From positions 1 through 9,128 of the forward strand of contig CAZIWJ010000143.1 in the NCBI GenBank assembly GCA_964542855.1: a stretch of 9,128 nt of DNA, written 5' to 3'. Below the pieces are notes generated by a model, which ran no database searches, was not told the origin of the DNA, and saw only the letters and a list, made by a program, of their open reading frames with translations. This DNA is from CAZIWJ01 sp964542855. Lineage in GTDB: Bacteria > Bacteroidota > Bacteroidia > Cytophagales > Cyclobacteriaceae. The translations under genes were made by a program, and so were the position numbers. This document shows, piece by piece, positions 1-6,708 of the stretch. The first letter of the stretch is position 1. Each line of letters opens with the position of its first letter.

Positions 1-33
1 GGCTCTGAGAAGAAGATATCGGTTTACAGGTAA
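1..33 (+). CDS. C-terminal tail of an upstream gene (partial)
   Basis: Reading from base 1 in frame gives GSEKKISVYR and then TAA at 31-33. The stop lies 70 bases before the DsbD-family start, so this fits the last ten residues of a same-strand gene that begins outside the window. The ending with alternating basic and hydrophobic residues would suit a beta strand, as at the end of TilS (tRNA-Ile lysidine synthetase), but ten residues cannot identify a family and this is only a guess. The frame could also be open by chance. Confidence 0.35.
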   Translation, partial: GSEKKISVYR

Positions 34-37
34 AGTA

Positions 38-67
38 GTTGACTAAAAGCAACCAACGATTAATTTG
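38..67 (+). promoter_or_regulatory. Possible Bacteroidota-type promoter for the DsbD-family gene
   Basis: GTTG at 38-41 and TTAATTTG at 60-67 resemble the Bacteroidota -33 (TTTG) and -7 (TAnnTTTG) elements. Each has one mismatch, and the spacer is 18 bases against the usual 19-21. The leader to the ATG at 104 would be about 30 bases. The placement is sensible but the match is imperfect. Confidence 0.3.
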
Positions 68-103
68 GTGCGTTATATTTAGACTGTACAAAAGAACTTC
101 TTA

Positions 104-2167
104 ATGAAAGTATTCTTCAGCTTCGTCAGTATATTATTGTTTTACAGTTCAGTGCAGGGGCAGGTACTGGATCCGGCAAAATGGCAACAATCCTTCTCTT
201 CAGATGACTTTTCCAAGGGTTCGAAAGTTGAACTGGTTATTACCGCTGATATTGATAAAGACTGGTACTTGTATTCAACTGATTTTAGCCCTGATCTGGG
301 GCCTATAGTAACAGAATTTTCATTCGCTGAAGATCCTTCATATGAGCTAAACGGGGATATTCGGCCAATTGGGTCGAAGGAAAAGTATGATGACCTGTGG
401 GGAGGAAATTATACTTACTTCAAAAAGACAGCAGAATTTCGCCAGTCCATTACCGTTCTCAACGAAAATTTCAACGGTATTGAAGGGTCTGTATCGTACC
501 AGGTTTGTTCAGACATTAGCGGTAAGTGCATTCCTTTTAACAAAGATTTTACAGTAAGCGCAAAGCCAAATGTTGAGTCAGTACCTGATCAATCCATCAT
601 TAAAAACGACGAACAAGTTACAACAGCAACAAAAACCCGGACTAGCTCAGGTTTAATTGCTTTTTTTATTGCTGCTTTCGGTGGGGGCTTACTGGCGCTT
701 ATGACCCCGTGCGTGTATCCGATGATTCCCATGACAGTTGCTTTCTTCACCAAGCAGGAAAGAAATCAAACCCACTCCAGGTCAATTAAAACTGCACTTT
801 TCTACGGGTTTTCTGTTATCCTCATTTACACCGTTATCGGAACAGTAGTATCTGCTCTGTTCGGTCCTGCATTTGCTAACTGGTTAAGCACACACTGGCT
901 GCCGAATATACTCTTCTTCCTGATTTTTACCGTTTTTGCTCTTTCCTTTTTTGGAATGTTTGAAATAGTGTTGCCAAGCAACTGGATAAATAAAGCAGAT
1001 CAACAATCTGACCGCGGCGGGTTCACTGGTGCTTTTTTTATGGCATTTACCCTGGCACTGGTTTCGTTTTCCTGCACCGGGCCTATCGCAGGAAGCGTAT
1101 TGGTTGCAGCAGCAGGTGGAGAAGTAATTAAACCCGTTATCGGGATGTTTGGGTACTCGCTGGCCTTTGCTATCCCGTTTACTTTATTTGCCGTATTCCC
1201 AGGCTGGCTAAACAGCCTGCCTAAATCCGGAGGCTGGTTAAATTCCGTTAAGGTAATCCTTGGATTTTTGGAACTGGCCTTTGCTTTTAAATTCTTGAGT
1301 ATAGTCGATCAGGTATACCACTGGAATATTTTGGATCGGGAAGTTTACCTGGCTATCTGGATCGTTATTTTTACTCTGATGGGCTTTTATTTGTTAGGGA
1401 AAATTCGGTTGCCTCACGACAGCAAAATGGAAAACATCCCGGTTCCCCGTTTTCTGCTGTCTATCGCCACCTTCACCTTTGTGGTATACCTGATTCCCGG
1501 ACTATTTGGCGCACAGCTAAAAACTATGGCAGGTTACCTCCCTCCCATGCATACGCACGATTTTAACGTGCCCCTGTTAATTGCCGAGCAGGTAGAAGCC
1601 AACCAGGAGTACAATAACACAGATCAACCTCAACCACTACTGAGTAACACAACGGCAGGAACCTGCGAAGAGCCAAGGTTTAATGAGTTCCTGGATTTTC
1701 CGCATGGGATTGAAGGCTATTTCGATTACGATCAGGCGTTAGCATGTGCCAAGGCACAGGGTAAACCCATTTTTATAGATTTCACCGGGCACGGATGTGT
1801 TAATTGCCGGGAAATGGAAGCAGCTGTCTGGTCTGACCCTGCCGTATTAAAGCGTCTGAAAAAGGATTACGTTGTACTGGCCCTTTATGTAGACGACAAG
1901 AAAAAGTTACCTGAGGAAGAATGGTATGTATCTACTTACGATGATAAGGTAAAGAAAACAATCGGTGCGCAAAATGCAGATTTCCAGATCAACCGGTTTA
2001 ATAACAACGCGCAACCCTATTACGTGCTGCTGAATACAAACGGTGAGTTAATGGTCGAGCCAAAAGCGTACGATTTAAACGTTCAGCGTTTTGTAAACTT
2101 TTTAGATGAGGGGGAACAACATTTCAAAGAAGGAATTACTCTGGAAGAAACCCTGGCAAACCGTTAA
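104..2167 (+). CDS. DsbD-family protein-disulfide reductase, inner membrane
   Basis: This 687-residue protein probably carries electrons from cytoplasmic thioredoxin across the inner membrane to periplasmic thiol proteins. Residues 1-19 form a signal peptide, with likely cleavage near VQG/Q. Residues about 25-155 are a DsbD-alpha-like periplasmic domain with a Cys pair at 135 and 142. Residues about 183-470 hold roughly eight membrane helices of the DsbD/CcdA type, with one buried Cys in TPCVYPMIP (Cys203) and its partner in SFSCTGP (Cys324). Residues about 530-687 are a thioredoxin-like domain with CVNC (565-568) and a cis-Pro candidate in AQPYY (Pro638). All three redox pairs of the DsbD relay are therefore present. 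The spacing in the first pair is C-x6-C. The ATG is preceded by an A/T-rich leader without a Shine-Dalgarno sequence and starts directly with the signal peptide, which supports this start. No partner cytochrome-maturation gene is visible nearby, so the downstream substrate cannot be told. Confidence 0.93.
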   Translation: MKVFFSFVSILLFYSSVQGQVLDPAKWQQSFSSDDFSKGSKVELVITADIDKDWYLYSTDFSPDLGPIVTEFSFAEDPSYELNGDIRPIGSKEKYDDLWGGNYTYFKKTAEFRQSITVLNENFNGIEGSVSYQVCSDISGKCIPFNKDFTVSAKPNVESVPDQSIIKNDEQVTTATKTRTSSGLIAFFIAAFGGGLLALMTPCVYPMIPMTVAFFTKQERNQTHSRSIKTALFYGFSVILIYTVIGTVVSALFGPAFANWLSTHWLPNILFFLIFTVFALSFFGMFEIVLPSNWINKADQQSDRGGFTGAFFMAFTLALVSFSCTGPIAGSVLVAAAGGEVIKPVIGMFGYSLAFAIPFTLFAVFPGWLNSLPKSGGWLNSVKVILGFLELAFAFKFLSIVDQVYHWNILDREVYLAIWIVIFTLMGFYLLGKIRLPHDSKMENIPVPRFLLSIATFTFVVYLIPGLFGAQLKTMAGYLPPMHTHDFNVPLLIAEQVEANQEYNNTDQPQPLLSNTTAGTCEEPRFNEFLDFPHGIEGYFDYDQALACAKAQGKPIFIDFTGHGCVNCREMEAAVWSDPAVLKRLKKDYVVLALYVDDKKKLPEEEWYVSTYDDKVKKTIGAQNADFQINRFNNNAQPYYVLLNTNGELMVEPKAYDLNVQRFVNFLDEGEQHFKEGITLEETLANR

Positions 2168-2201
2168 TTAAAATATAAATTCTATCAGCCAGGAGTTTAT
2201 T

Positions 2202-2235
2202 TTGCATTATTGCAACAATATCGTTATACATTGTT
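2202..2235 (+). repeat. Two small adjacent inverted repeats in the leader of the M23 gene
   Basis: TTGCA (2202-2206) and TGCAA (2211-2215) form a perfect 5-bp stem with a 4-base loop. AACAAT (2214-2219) and ATTGTT (2230-2235) form a 6-bp stem with a 10-base loop. The two stems share bases 2214-2215, so they would compete. They lie 31-64 bases before the TTG start. Without a T-run they are not a clear terminator, and in A/T-rich DNA stems this short can arise by chance. Confidence 0.2.
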
Positions 2236-2265
2236 ACAAAACAGTTTAAACCTAAAAGCAACCTT

Positions 2266-3585
2266 TTGAAATCTGACAGCAAATTCATTAGCCTGATAAG
2301 TGGAGTTACACTTATTGCACTTTTTATTGGTCTTCGCCTGAGTTCTGATCTTTACAGGCCTCTCGATGTTACAGTTGCTCTTGGTAACGAAAATATCATG
2401 CAGCTTACCAGTGTAAACGACAGACCGATTCCGGAAAAACCAGAAGGCAGCAATAAATTTGGCGTTTCACTTAGAGCCTACGATGTAGTAGAAGATAAGA
2501 TTAAACCTCGTCAGTTTTTAGGGCAAATCCTGAACCAGTACAATGTTCCTTCTCAGGTGATCGATAAACTGGCTCGCAAGAGTGCGGATGTTTTCGATGT
2601 GCGCAAAATGAGGGTTAATAACAAGTATAAGGTGCTTCTTCAGAAAGATCAGGACCATACGCCAAAGTATTTTATTTATGAGCATACACCTACCGAATAC
2701 GTAGTTTACGGTTTGGATACAACTATGGAAATATACCGCGGACAACGAAAAATTGATACCGTGCAACAAAGCTTCGAAGGTGTGATTAACTACTCACTTT
2801 ATCAAACAGCTGTTGACCAGGGGGTTAATCCAGAGCTTGTTTACAAGCTAACCGATGTGTACGCCTGGCAAATAGACTTTTTTCGGGTGAATAAAGGCGA
2901 TCGGTTTAAAGTAGTATACGAGGAGCTACTAGTGGATAACCAGCCGGTTGGCCTCGGAAAAATACTCGGCGCAACGTTTAGTTATGGAGAAGAATCATTT
3001 AATGCCTATTATTTCGAGCAAGGAGGCAGTGCAAACTATTTCGACGAAAATGGAGAAAGCTTACAAAAAGCCTTTTTAAAAGCTCCGTTGCGCTATTCCA
3101 GAATCAGCTCTAACTTCTCCTACAACCGTTTACATCCTATCTTGAAAGTTCGAAGACCACATTTGGGCATAGATTACGCTGCGCCGCGAGGAACTCCTGT
3201 ACGCTCAGTAGGTGACGGTGTAGTAGTGAAAGCAGCATACAGCGGTGGAGCAGGCAAAATGATAAAAATAAAGCATAACGGAGTATATACTACGGGCTAT
3301 CTCCACTTGTCAGGCTATGCCAGGGGGATTAAGTCGGGAAAAGCAGTAAAGCAAGGTGATGTTATCGGATACGTAGGTAGTACAGGGCTTTCTACCGGAC
3401 CGCATCTGGATTTTCGGTTTTGGAAAAATGGTTCGGCTATTAATCCTAATGATGTTGAAGCGCCACCTACTGAACCGATAAAAGATAAATTTAAATTGTC
3501 CTTCACTTCAAAAATGGAAGAAATGAACTATAAATTAAATCAAATCAATTATCAGCAGGAAAATAAGGCTGTGGCCATACGCTAA
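2266..3585 (+). CDS. Membrane-anchored M23-family peptidoglycan metallopeptidase (TTG start)
   Basis: This 439-residue protein is a LytM/MepM-like cell-wall endopeptidase. Residues about 8-26 (ISLISGVTLIALFIGLRL) form an N-terminal membrane anchor or uncleaved signal. Residues about 70-290 are a periplasmic region like the N-terminal part of MepM-type enzymes. The M23 domain covers about 295-400. Its HxxxD zinc motif is H299-D303 (PHLGID), the catalytic-region His is H347 (GYLHLSGYA), and the final motif is TGPHLDFRF with H380. In canonical LytM-type enzymes the final motif is HxH and the second His binds zinc; here that position is Asp382. I recall replacements at this position in other Bacteroidota M23 proteins, so it may be a clade trait and not a sign of inactivity. 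The start is TTG: the frame is open back to 2179 without an ATG, and the next in-frame ATG (2398) would remove the anchor. The gene follows the DsbD-family gene by 98 bases. Confidence 0.88.
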   Translation: MKSDSKFISLISGVTLIALFIGLRLSSDLYRPLDVTVALGNENIMQLTSVNDRPIPEKPEGSNKFGVSLRAYDVVEDKIKPRQFLGQILNQYNVPSQVIDKLARKSADVFDVRKMRVNNKYKVLLQKDQDHTPKYFIYEHTPTEYVVYGLDTTMEIYRGQRKIDTVQQSFEGVINYSLYQTAVDQGVNPELVYKLTDVYAWQIDFFRVNKGDRFKVVYEELLVDNQPVGLGKILGATFSYGEESFNAYYFEQGGSANYFDENGESLQKAFLKAPLRYSRISSNFSYNRLHPILKVRRPHLGIDYAAPRGTPVRSVGDGVVVKAAYSGGAGKMIKIKHNGVYTTGYLHLSGYARGIKSGKAVKQGDVIGYVGSTGLSTGPHLDFRFWKNGSAINPNDVEAPPTEPIKDKFKLSFTSKMEEMNYKLNQINYQQENKAVAIR

Positions 3586-3698
3586 TTAAGCCTGTGAGAA
3601 AGTAATTTTAATTTACGCTCTAATCTTCGGTGATAACCTTCTCGAAGTTTTTCGAGCGTACGTTCTAATTCTCTTTGGTTGGAAGTTCGCTGAATCAT
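3582..3698 (-). CDS. Candidate 38-residue basic helical protein
   Basis: An ATG-started minus-strand ORF (start 3698-3696, stop TAG 3584-3582) encodes a very charged peptide, Arg/Glu/Leu-rich, with Leu at 11, 15, 18, 26, 30, 33 and 37. That spacing fits one amphipathic helix or a short coiled coil. Its stop overlaps the stop of the M23 gene by two bases (3583-3584) in convergent orientation, much like the gene pair at 6705-6708. There is no recognisable family, Shine-Dalgarno sequence or promoter, and an in-frame TAA lies eight codons before the ATG. It could be a real small gene, the surviving end of a decayed one, or chance. Confidence 0.25.
   Translation of the reverse strand: MIQRTSNQRELERTLEKLREGYHRRLERKLKLLSHRLN
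3614..3660 (+). repeat. Nested, mutually exclusive inverted repeats after the M23 gene
   Basis: CTCGAA (3641-3646) and TTCGAG (3651-3656) are a perfect 6-bp stem with a GTTT loop. TACGCTC (3614-3620) also pairs perfectly with GAGCGTA (3654-3660). The two stems share bases 3654-3656 and so exclude one another in full form. The hairpin begins 56 bases past the M23 stop and could slow transcription there, but no T-run follows it, so it is not called an intrinsic terminator. Confidence 0.35.
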
Positions 3699-3798
3699 AA
3701 AAATATATCTGGTGTTACGTTACACTGGCGATTAACTCAACGTATAAATTATTGTTCTGCTGTATGAGTTTTTAACCAACGTTCTGTACGTTTAAAAG

Positions 3799-3839
3799 AA
3801 GTTTACTGGTACCGTTTTTCGGTGAAACCGCGTAAACTT
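3799..3839 (+). repeat. Two-part hairpin in the ridA upstream region
   Basis: The outer arms AAGTTTAC (3799-3806) and GTAAACTT (3832-3839) are perfectly complementary over 8 bp. Inside them, GGT (3808-3810) pairs with ACC (3827-3829), and ACCG (3811-3814) pairs with CGGT (3820-3823) around a TTTTT loop, leaving a GAA bulge. The nested layout resembles a folded RNA element more than a single chance palindrome. No T-run follows, so it is not a standard terminator. Its function is unknown. Confidence 0.4.
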
Positions 3840-3944
3840 TGTGGGGAAAGTAGCCGTAGATCAGGTCGGTGAAATAGAAGCTGTTCTGTTTCGTACGTGC
3901 GGAAATGAAATATTAATGGTAGAAACGGCCATGCTTGCGGTTAA

Positions 3945-3978
3945 TTGCACAGTTTACAACAACGTTCCCGTATTTTTG
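3945..3978 (+). promoter_or_regulatory. Bacteroidota-type promoter for ridA
   Basis: TATTTTTG at 3971-3978 matches the -7 consensus TAnnTTTG exactly. A TTG at 3945-3947 is the best -33 candidate, but the spacer of 23 bases is longer than the usual 19-21. The predicted start of transcription would leave a leader of about 30 bases before the ATG at 4016, which is reasonable. Confidence 0.4.
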
Positions 3979-4015
3979 CTTCTCCAAATTAATTATAAGC
4001 CTTCATAAGTAAAAA

Positions 4016-4396
4016 ATGAATAAAAAAGCAATTAAAACAGATCAGGCGCCAGCCCCCATTGGGCCTTACAATCAGGCCATATTGGCTAATGGAACATTAT
4101 ACGTTTCAGGTCAGATGGCCGTTGATTCACAAACTGGTGAAATGGTAAATGAAAACCTAACCGAAGAAACTCATCAGGTGATGAAAAACCTGGATGCTAT
4201 TCTCCGAGAGGCAGGCATGACCTTCAATAACGTGGTTAAGTGCTCTATCTTTATCAAAGATATGAAGCTTTTTAGCACTTTGAACGACGCTTACGGCCAG
4301 TACTTCACTGATATTCCTCCGGCACGAGAAACGGTGGAAGTAGCCGATTTACCCAAGCATGTAAATGTGGAAATTTCCTGCATTGCAATTCAGTAG
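4016..4396 (+). CDS. ridA: RidA family enamine/imine deaminase
   Basis: This 126-residue protein matches the RidA (YjgF/YER057c/UK114) family over its full length. In this family a small trimeric cytoplasmic enzyme hydrolyses reactive 2-aminoacrylate and related imines released by PLP enzymes, which protects them from damage. Visible hallmarks are APIGPYNQA near the start with Tyr18, YVSGQMAVD (29-37), and the C-terminal signature PPARETVEVADLPKHVNVEI with Arg104 and Glu119. These three residues line up with E. coli RidA Tyr17, Arg105 and Glu120. The length is typical. The ATG has no Shine-Dalgarno sequence but sits after an A-run. The gene lies 12 bases ahead of the next one, so the two are probably co-transcribed. 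Confidence 0.95.
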   Translation: MNKKAIKTDQAPAPIGPYNQAILANGTLYVSGQMAVDSQTGEMVNENLTEETHQVMKNLDAILREAGMTFNNVVKCSIFIKDMKLFSTLNDAYGQYFTDIPPARETVEVADLPKHVNVEISCIAIQ

Positions 4397-4408
4397 GTAA
4401 TTTAAGGG

Positions 4409-4879
4409 ATGTCGATATTTCCCACGTATAGCGAAACGTTCATTCTGCCTGCTGAGCATTCAACCGTCATTCAATTGCTTGAAGAGGTGCTGGACGCTGA
4501 ACCGTTACAGCAATTTCAAAGACAGAATACAGACTATCTGTTCAGGGGAAAACTAACTGATGAAGGGTTTACCATGATGCCGGTTACAGGAAAAACGGAT
4601 TACTTTATTCCAGTCATCAAAGGAAAAATCGAAGACGCAAAAGAAAGCTGTATTGTTTTTGTTGAGTACCAGTTATTGGCAGTAACTAAAATATATCTCG
4701 TGTTTTGGTCTTTGGTACTGATAAGCCTAACGATCTATTTCTTTTTAGTAAATATTAACATTCGTAACGGCCTGATTGTACTACTAATCGCTTCCGTAAA
4801 TATTGCGATAACACTGGTAGGTTACCGCAGGCAGGTAAAACTCAGTTCGAACGTACTAAAAAGAGTTATAACAGTATAA
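4409..4879 (+). CDS. Unrecognised protein with two C-terminal membrane helices
   Basis: I do not recognise this 156-residue protein. Residues 1-90 are soluble and look like an alternating strand domain: YLFRGKLTDEGFTMMP and DYFIPVIKGKIE followed by CIVFVEYQLL. Two hydrophobic segments follow, at about 95-115 and 120-139, joined by a short NINIRN turn, and then a basic tail (YRRQVKLSS). The hairpin-like membrane part and positive tail suggest an inner-membrane protein with both ends in the cytoplasm. It follows ridA by 12 bases with a weak Shine-Dalgarno-like AAGGG close to the ATG, and precedes gltX by 64 bases. The context suggests co-expression with ridA but does not tell its job. A small phylum-specific family is likely. 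Confidence 0.75.
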   Translation: MSIFPTYSETFILPAEHSTVIQLLEEVLDAEPLQQFQRQNTDYLFRGKLTDEGFTMMPVTGKTDYFIPVIKGKIEDAKESCIVFVEYQLLAVTKIYLVFWSLVLISLTIYFFLVNINIRNGLIVLLIASVNIAITLVGYRRQVKLSSNVLKRVITV

Positions 4880-4943
4880 TCAAACAAAAGTATAACCATT
4901 ACCGTAGACGGCGGTTTAGTTATTAAACGGTACGAATTTAGCT

Positions 4944-6482
4944 ATGGAAAAAAATGTGAGGGTACGTTTTGCCCCCAGTCCTACCGGGGCTTTGCATATT
5001 GGAGGACTACGAACAGCACTCTACAACTACCTGTTTGCTTGTAAACACCAGGGTAAATTTATTTTACGAATTGAAGATACTGATCAAAATCGTTTGGTGC
5101 CCTGGGCAGAGAATTACATTTACCGTGCATTAGAGTGGTGTGGAATCTTACCTCACGAGGGAGTAAAATCTGGAGGTGAGTATGGGCCTTATCGTCAGTC
5201 GGAAAGAAGCAATCAGTACCAGCAGTACGCTCAGCAATTAATTAATGCGGGACATGCATATTACGCATTCGATACGTCTGAGGAACTGGAAGCGATGCGA
5301 AAGCGACTAAAAGCAGCCAGGGTAGCTACTCCGCAGTACAACGCAATTACCCGGTTAACGATGAAAAACTCCCTCACATTGCCGGAAGATGAAGTGAAAA
5401 AACGACTGGAATCAGGCGATCCGTATGTAATACGATTAAAAGTACCTCGTAAGGCGGAAGTCCGGTTTCATGATCGGGTTAGGGGATGGATTATGGTACA
5501 TTCCTCTACCCTCGATGATAAAGTGCTGATGAAGTCAGACGGGCTACCCACTTATCACCTGGCCAATGTAGTAGATGATCATTTAATGGCCATCACTCAT
5601 GTAATTAGAGGAGAAGAATGGTTACCTTCTGCTCCTACGCATGTTTTGCTTTATCAATTTCTGGGTTGGGAAAACAAGATGCCTGAGTTTGCCCACTTAC
5701 CGTTGCTACTAAAGCCTGATGGTAATGGTAAATTGAGCAAGCGAGATGGTGAAAAGTACGGTTTCCCCGTATTTCCCCTGGAATGGCACGAAGATGATGG
5801 TAAACAGGTAATAGGTTTTAAAGACGAAGGTTATCTGCCAGAGGCAATAGTGAATTTCCTAGCCTTTTTGGGATGGAATCCTGGCGGTGAACAGGAAGTA
5901 TTCTCTAAGGAAGAACTAATAAATAAATTTAGCCTGGAGCGGGTAGGTAAATCGGGTATCAAGTTCGATATTAATAAAGCACGGTGGTATAACCAGCAAT
6001 ATATAAAACTTAAATCTTCTGAAGATTTAGCCCGTATAATTATAGCAAAAGCAGAAGAACACGGTGTGGATTGTACCCTCGAAAAAGCTACTCAAATTGT
6101 AGAATCCATGAAAGACAGGGTTACATTTCCAAACGAATTCTGGAGTAATGGTTTATTCTTCTTCTTCGAACCTTCAGAATATTCTGAAAAAATTGTCCGT
6201 AAAAAGTGGACTGAAGAAGCCGTAAGAGGTCTTGAGCATTTTGCAAAAGTATTAGAGAGAGAAGATAACCTCACTGCCGATCAGTACCGCGAGCTACTAC
6301 ATAAAACGCTTGAAGAGGAAGGAATAAATACCGGTAAAGTATTGCCGGCTTTACGTTTAGCAATAACTGGTTCAGGCTCTGGACCTGATTTGATGAGTGT
6401 TTTAACCATACTCGGATCAAATGAAATAACCAATAGAATACAATTAGCAACTGACAAATTGAGTAATCAGGTAAAACCTTAA
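4944..6482 (+). CDS. gltX: Glutamyl-tRNA synthetase
   Basis: This 512-residue class I aminoacyl-tRNA synthetase attaches glutamate to tRNA-Glu in the cytoplasm. The ATP-binding HIGH-type motif is HIGG at 18-21 within RFAPSPTGALHIGG. The KMSKS-type loop is KLSKR at 263-267. LRIEDTDQNR (41-50), YGPYRQSER (80-88) and LPTYHLANVVDDHLM (201-215) are further family blocks. A loop after KLSKR (about 270-298) precedes the GYLPEAIVNFLAFLGWNPG block that starts the anticodon-binding part. No zinc-binding Cys cluster is seen between the motifs. The length is normal for bacterial GluRS. The leader contains a 6-bp inverted repeat, TACCGT (4900-4905) with ACGGTA (4927-4932), but no clear T-box or attenuator. 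Confidence 0.97.
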   Translation: MEKNVRVRFAPSPTGALHIGGLRTALYNYLFACKHQGKFILRIEDTDQNRLVPWAENYIYRALEWCGILPHEGVKSGGEYGPYRQSERSNQYQQYAQQLINAGHAYYAFDTSEELEAMRKRLKAARVATPQYNAITRLTMKNSLTLPEDEVKKRLESGDPYVIRLKVPRKAEVRFHDRVRGWIMVHSSTLDDKVLMKSDGLPTYHLANVVDDHLMAITHVIRGEEWLPSAPTHVLLYQFLGWENKMPEFAHLPLLLKPDGNGKLSKRDGEKYGFPVFPLEWHEDDGKQVIGFKDEGYLPEAIVNFLAFLGWNPGGEQEVFSKEELINKFSLERVGKSGIKFDINKARWYNQQYIKLKSSEDLARIIIAKAEEHGVDCTLEKATQIVESMKDRVTFPNEFWSNGLFFFFEPSEYSEKIVRKKWTEEAVRGLEHFAKVLEREDNLTADQYRELLHKTLEEEGINTGKVLPALRLAITGSGSGPDLMSVLTILGSNEITNRIQLATDKLSNQVKP

Positions 6483-6489
6483 TATTATT

Positions 6490-6708
6490 ATGGGAAGAAA
6501 AAGACTGGAAAACCGAGTTAAGCCAAAGGTAGCCAATGAACTGAATGGATTTGAGATCAAGATCGATAGCTTTGGCGAAATTAAAAGTAATTTAAAGATT
6601 GACGATTTGAACAAGTTCCTGAATACCAGGGTGGATGATAAGAAGCTCAGAGATCGTGAAGATTTAGACGAAATTAAAGAGCAAAGTAAAGACAAAGAAG
6701 AGAATTAG
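6490..6708 (+). CDS. Small, highly charged protein after gltX
   Basis: This 72-residue protein is of unknown function. The N-terminus is basic (GRKRLENRVKPKVANEL), the middle alternates hydrophobic and charged residues (GFEIKIDSFGEIKSNLKIDDLNKFLN), and the C-terminal third is almost all Lys, Asp, Glu and Arg and probably disordered. No Cys, signal or membrane segment is present. The ATG is only 7 bases after the gltX stop, so the two are almost certainly on one mRNA. The frame is favoured over the opposite-strand ORF 6444-6695 because of this spacing and because the latter is Ser/Leu/Phe-rich, as antisense shadows often are. Its stop overlaps that of rsmI by 4 bases on the opposite strand. 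Confidence 0.75.
   Translation: MGRKRLENRVKPKVANELNGFEIKIDSFGEIKSNLKIDDLNKFLNTRVDDKKLRDREDLDEIKEQSKDKEEN

Larger units (their letters stand above)
3586..4015. other. 430-base gap without a clear gene, with inverted repeats
   Basis: No ORF of convincing length is present, although neighbouring gaps are under 100 bases. What can be seen is a perfect hairpin CTCGAA-gttt-TTCGAG (3641-3656), a larger two-part hairpin (3799-3839), a 38-codon minus-strand ORF at the left edge, and a Bacteroidota promoter-like element near the right edge before ridA. A + strand frame starting at GTG 3841 is open for 55 codons to 4008 but has no independent support. The region could hold a small RNA, a long ridA leader or the remains of a gene. 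The sequence alone does not decide. Confidence 0.5.

Noticed and set aside
3803..3945. Minus-strand frames with protein-like fragments such as NSFYFTDLIYGYFPHKVYAVSP and FHRPDLRLLSPQSLRGFTEKRYQ, suggesting a decayed gene.
   Set aside because: Fragments in different frames looked equally plausible, none has a start codon, and each is broken by stops. I could not favour one reading over chance.
3841..4008. + strand frame with a GTG start, open for 55 codons, with many G-starting codons at first.
   Set aside because: It has no recognised family and no Shine-Dalgarno sequence. It contains the ridA -7 element, and the antisense frames are also partly open, so openness does not discriminate here.
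4900..4932. TACCGT/ACGGTA inverted repeat in the gltX leader as a possible attenuator or T-box.
   Set aside because: It is only 6 bp with a 21-base loop and has no T-run, and the 64-base gap is too short for a T-box.
6444..6695. 83-codon minus-strand ORF, Ser/Leu/Phe-rich.
   Set aside because: It lies antisense to the gltX end and to the 72-residue gene. The + strand ORF has tight spacing to gltX, and the Ser/Leu-rich content is typical of the antisense of a charged protein.
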